A DNA stretch of 8,396 bases from Desulfobacula sp. (lineage in GTDB: Bacteria > Desulfobacterota > Desulfobacteria > Desulfobacterales > Desulfobacteraceae), in assembly GCA_023139225.1 (NCBI GenBank), contig JAGLNZ010000217.1, positions 1-8,396 on the forward strand, read 5' to 3'. Positions 7,143 through 8,396 of the stretch are shown piece after piece. The translations under genes were made by a program, and so were the position numbers. The first letter of the stretch is position 1; the number at the start of each line of letters is the position of its first letter. The notes under the pieces were generated by a model. That model was not told the origin of the DNA and searched no databases. It worked only from the letters and a program-made list of their open reading frames with translations.

Positions 7143-8396
7143 CTATTGGCCGGACTCGCTTCTGATTTTAAATACCATATTGACAAATGCCACTGCTTTT
7201 TCCTCCATGGTGCCGATCTGGGTTTCGACCCTGCGGCTTAAAAGCGTATGGAAAAGCATGATGGGAATAGCAACTGTCAGCCCCAGCATAGTGGTGACCA
7301 AGGCCTCGGAAATCCCACCGGACATCATCCTTGGGTCACCTGCTCCAAAATAAGTGATAACATGAAAGGTATTGATCATGCCTGTGACCGTACCAAGAAG
7401 CCCTAAAAGAGGAGCAATGGCAGCCAGCATACCCAGAGTTGACAAAAATCGTTCTATTCGCGGGATTTCTCCAAGGATGGCTTCCTGAAGGACATTTTCC
7501 ATGTCCTGGCGGTTCTGATCTCTGAAAGGAAGGGCAGTTAAGAGAATTTTTGGAATCAGCCTTTTCTTGTTGGATAAAAGCAGATGTTCGCATTCTGCCC
7601 AATTCTTTTGGGCCACAAGGTCCCGAAGTTTTGTCATTAAGGGTTCCACCCGGATCTGTTTAAAGGTAAAAAATATAATTCTTTCCACAAGGATGAGAAG
7701 GGCCAAGCCTAAGATGATAAGAATGGGCCAGATAATTGGACCGCCCTTGGGCACTTGTTCCACAAGGTTTAATTGATGGGTAAGCTGACGTAATGCACCA
7801 CCCTTGGAAATATCCATGGGTACATCAAAACTTTCCCCCTTAAAATAGGCGGTTAACTTTGCGGCCATGCCGGGTGAAGGAAGTTTAGACAAAGCAAAGA
7901 GTCTTTGGCTTTGCTCCGAATAAAGCAGAAAACCAATCTCCTGCTTTGATTCCGATGTTTTATCAAGCATATAAACCCCGGTAAAATTGCCCAGGGTCAG
8001 GACCCGGGCTTTTTGTTCCCTGCCCTGTCGGTCGATGATGTCTGAAATTGTGATTTTAACCTCTCCCGAGGACTTAATTTCCTCAAAAAGGGTATCCGCC
8101 ATTTTTGTGATATCATCCATGGACGGAAATTTTTCCTGGTTGATCATGGGATTTAAAAATTTGTGGCGTTCTTTTTTTAGAGCGCTTTGAAGGCTCTGGA
8201 CCAATAAATTTTCAAGTTCCTTGGCATTTATCTTAAGAAACCCTGCCAATTCCCGGTTCACAACATGAGATTGTGACAGGTCTTCTTTAAGCTTAACCTG
8301 GATTACCTTAATCTGTTGAATGCGTTCTTTAATACCCATGTTTTTTTGTTTCAGGTTTTTGTTCCTTGCCTTTAAACTTGTAATAGCTGCTTTCAA
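7143..8396 (-). CDS. ttpC: TtpC-like large MotA/TolQ/ExbB-family protein, partial at 5' end
   Basis: The frame is open to the right edge; 417 residues are visible and the TAG stop is at 7143-7145. A charged coiled coil comes first (about 8-70), then a periplasmic domain (about 90-215), a first membrane helix at 219-245 (IIWPILIILGLALLILVERI), a cytoplasmic loop, and helices near 321-347 and 362-385. The second half is a full ExbB channel domain with APLLGLLGTVTGM and GISEALVTTMLGLTVAIP; Glu364 matches E. coli ExbB E176. This architecture, an extended N-terminus fused to an ExbB domain, is that of TtpC, the extra subunit of Vibrio-type TonB2 systems (about 450 residues). About 30-40 residues, including the expected signal peptide, are therefore missing. 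The TTG at 8394-8396 is only the edge and should not be taken as the start. A DUF3450 gene often precedes ttpC in such operons and may lie just outside. Confidence 0.88.
   Translation of the reverse strand: MKAAITSLKARNKNLKQKNMGIKERIQQIKVIQVKLKEDLSQSHVVNRELAGFLKINAKELENLLVQSLQSALKKERHKFLNPMINQEKFPSMDDITKMADTLFEEIKSSGEVKITISDIIDRQGREQKARVLTLGNFTGVYMLDKTSESKQEIGFLLYSEQSQRLFALSKLPSPGMAAKLTAYFKGESFDVPMDISKGGALRQLTHQLNLVEQVPKGGPIIWPILIILGLALLILVERIIFFTFKQIRVEPLMTKLRDLVAQKNWAECEHLLLSNKKRLIPKILLTALPFRDQNRQDMENVLQEAILGEIPRIERFLSTLGMLAAIAPLLGLLGTVTGMINTFHVITYFGAGDPRMMSGGISEALVTTMLGLTVAIPIMLFHTLLSRRVETQIGTMEEKAVAFVNMVFKIRSESGQ

Noticed and set aside
7136..7186. Longer exbB start at a TTG (7186) inside ttpC
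   Set aside because: It would overlap ttpC by 44 nt and add residues that do not resemble an ExbB N-terminus; the ATG at 7135 fits length and spacing.
8394..8396. TTG at the right edge as the ttpC start
   Set aside because: The visible protein begins within a coiled coil and lacks the signal peptide expected for TtpC; the frame remains open at the edge, so the real start is outside.

Overview
The window reads as a piece of a Gram-negative bacterial chromosome. Two things suggest a sulfate-reducer-like Desulfobacterota (former Deltaproteobacteria) host: the form of the IleS N-terminus and a TtpC/TonB2-type energy-transduction operon. This is an inference from protein features; no rRNA or other taxonomic marker is present.

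Layout. (1) Positions 1-2234, minus strand: the first 744 codons of ileS (isoleucyl-tRNA synthetase), open through the left edge, with a recognisable promoter and ribosome binding site upstream. (2) Positions 2235-2741: an AT-rich gap with promoter elements, short repeats and a terminator-like hairpin, but no convincing gene. (3) Positions 2742-3692, plus strand: an AT-rich orphan gene for a two-helix membrane protein with a helical cytoplasmic domain and no recognised function. (4) Positions 3693-4002: an AT-rich gap with a direct repeat and a GC-rich hairpin. (5) Positions 4003-8396, minus strand: a tight operon transcribed right to left, namely ttpC-like (5' end beyond the window), exbB, exbD, tonB and a secreted TPR protein. 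Gaps inside it are 2 to 37 nt.

The operon genes fit one machine. The large TtpC-like protein, ExbB and ExbD would form a proton-driven inner-membrane motor. TonB would carry its energy across the periplasm to outer-membrane TonB-dependent transporters. The exported TPR protein is probably an accessory factor. No receptor gene is present, so the substrate cannot be read from this window.

Most notable points: the glutamate matching E. coli ExbB E176 is present in the TtpC-like subunit but replaced by Val in the small ExbB; the TonB membrane helix has Asn where E. coli TonB has His20; ileS changes sharply in base composition midway, as if mosaic; and the orphan gene has an unusual leader with repeated ATAGCCA motifs. 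I do not see a clearly new multi-gene system. The orphan membrane gene is the only truly unexplained coding unit.
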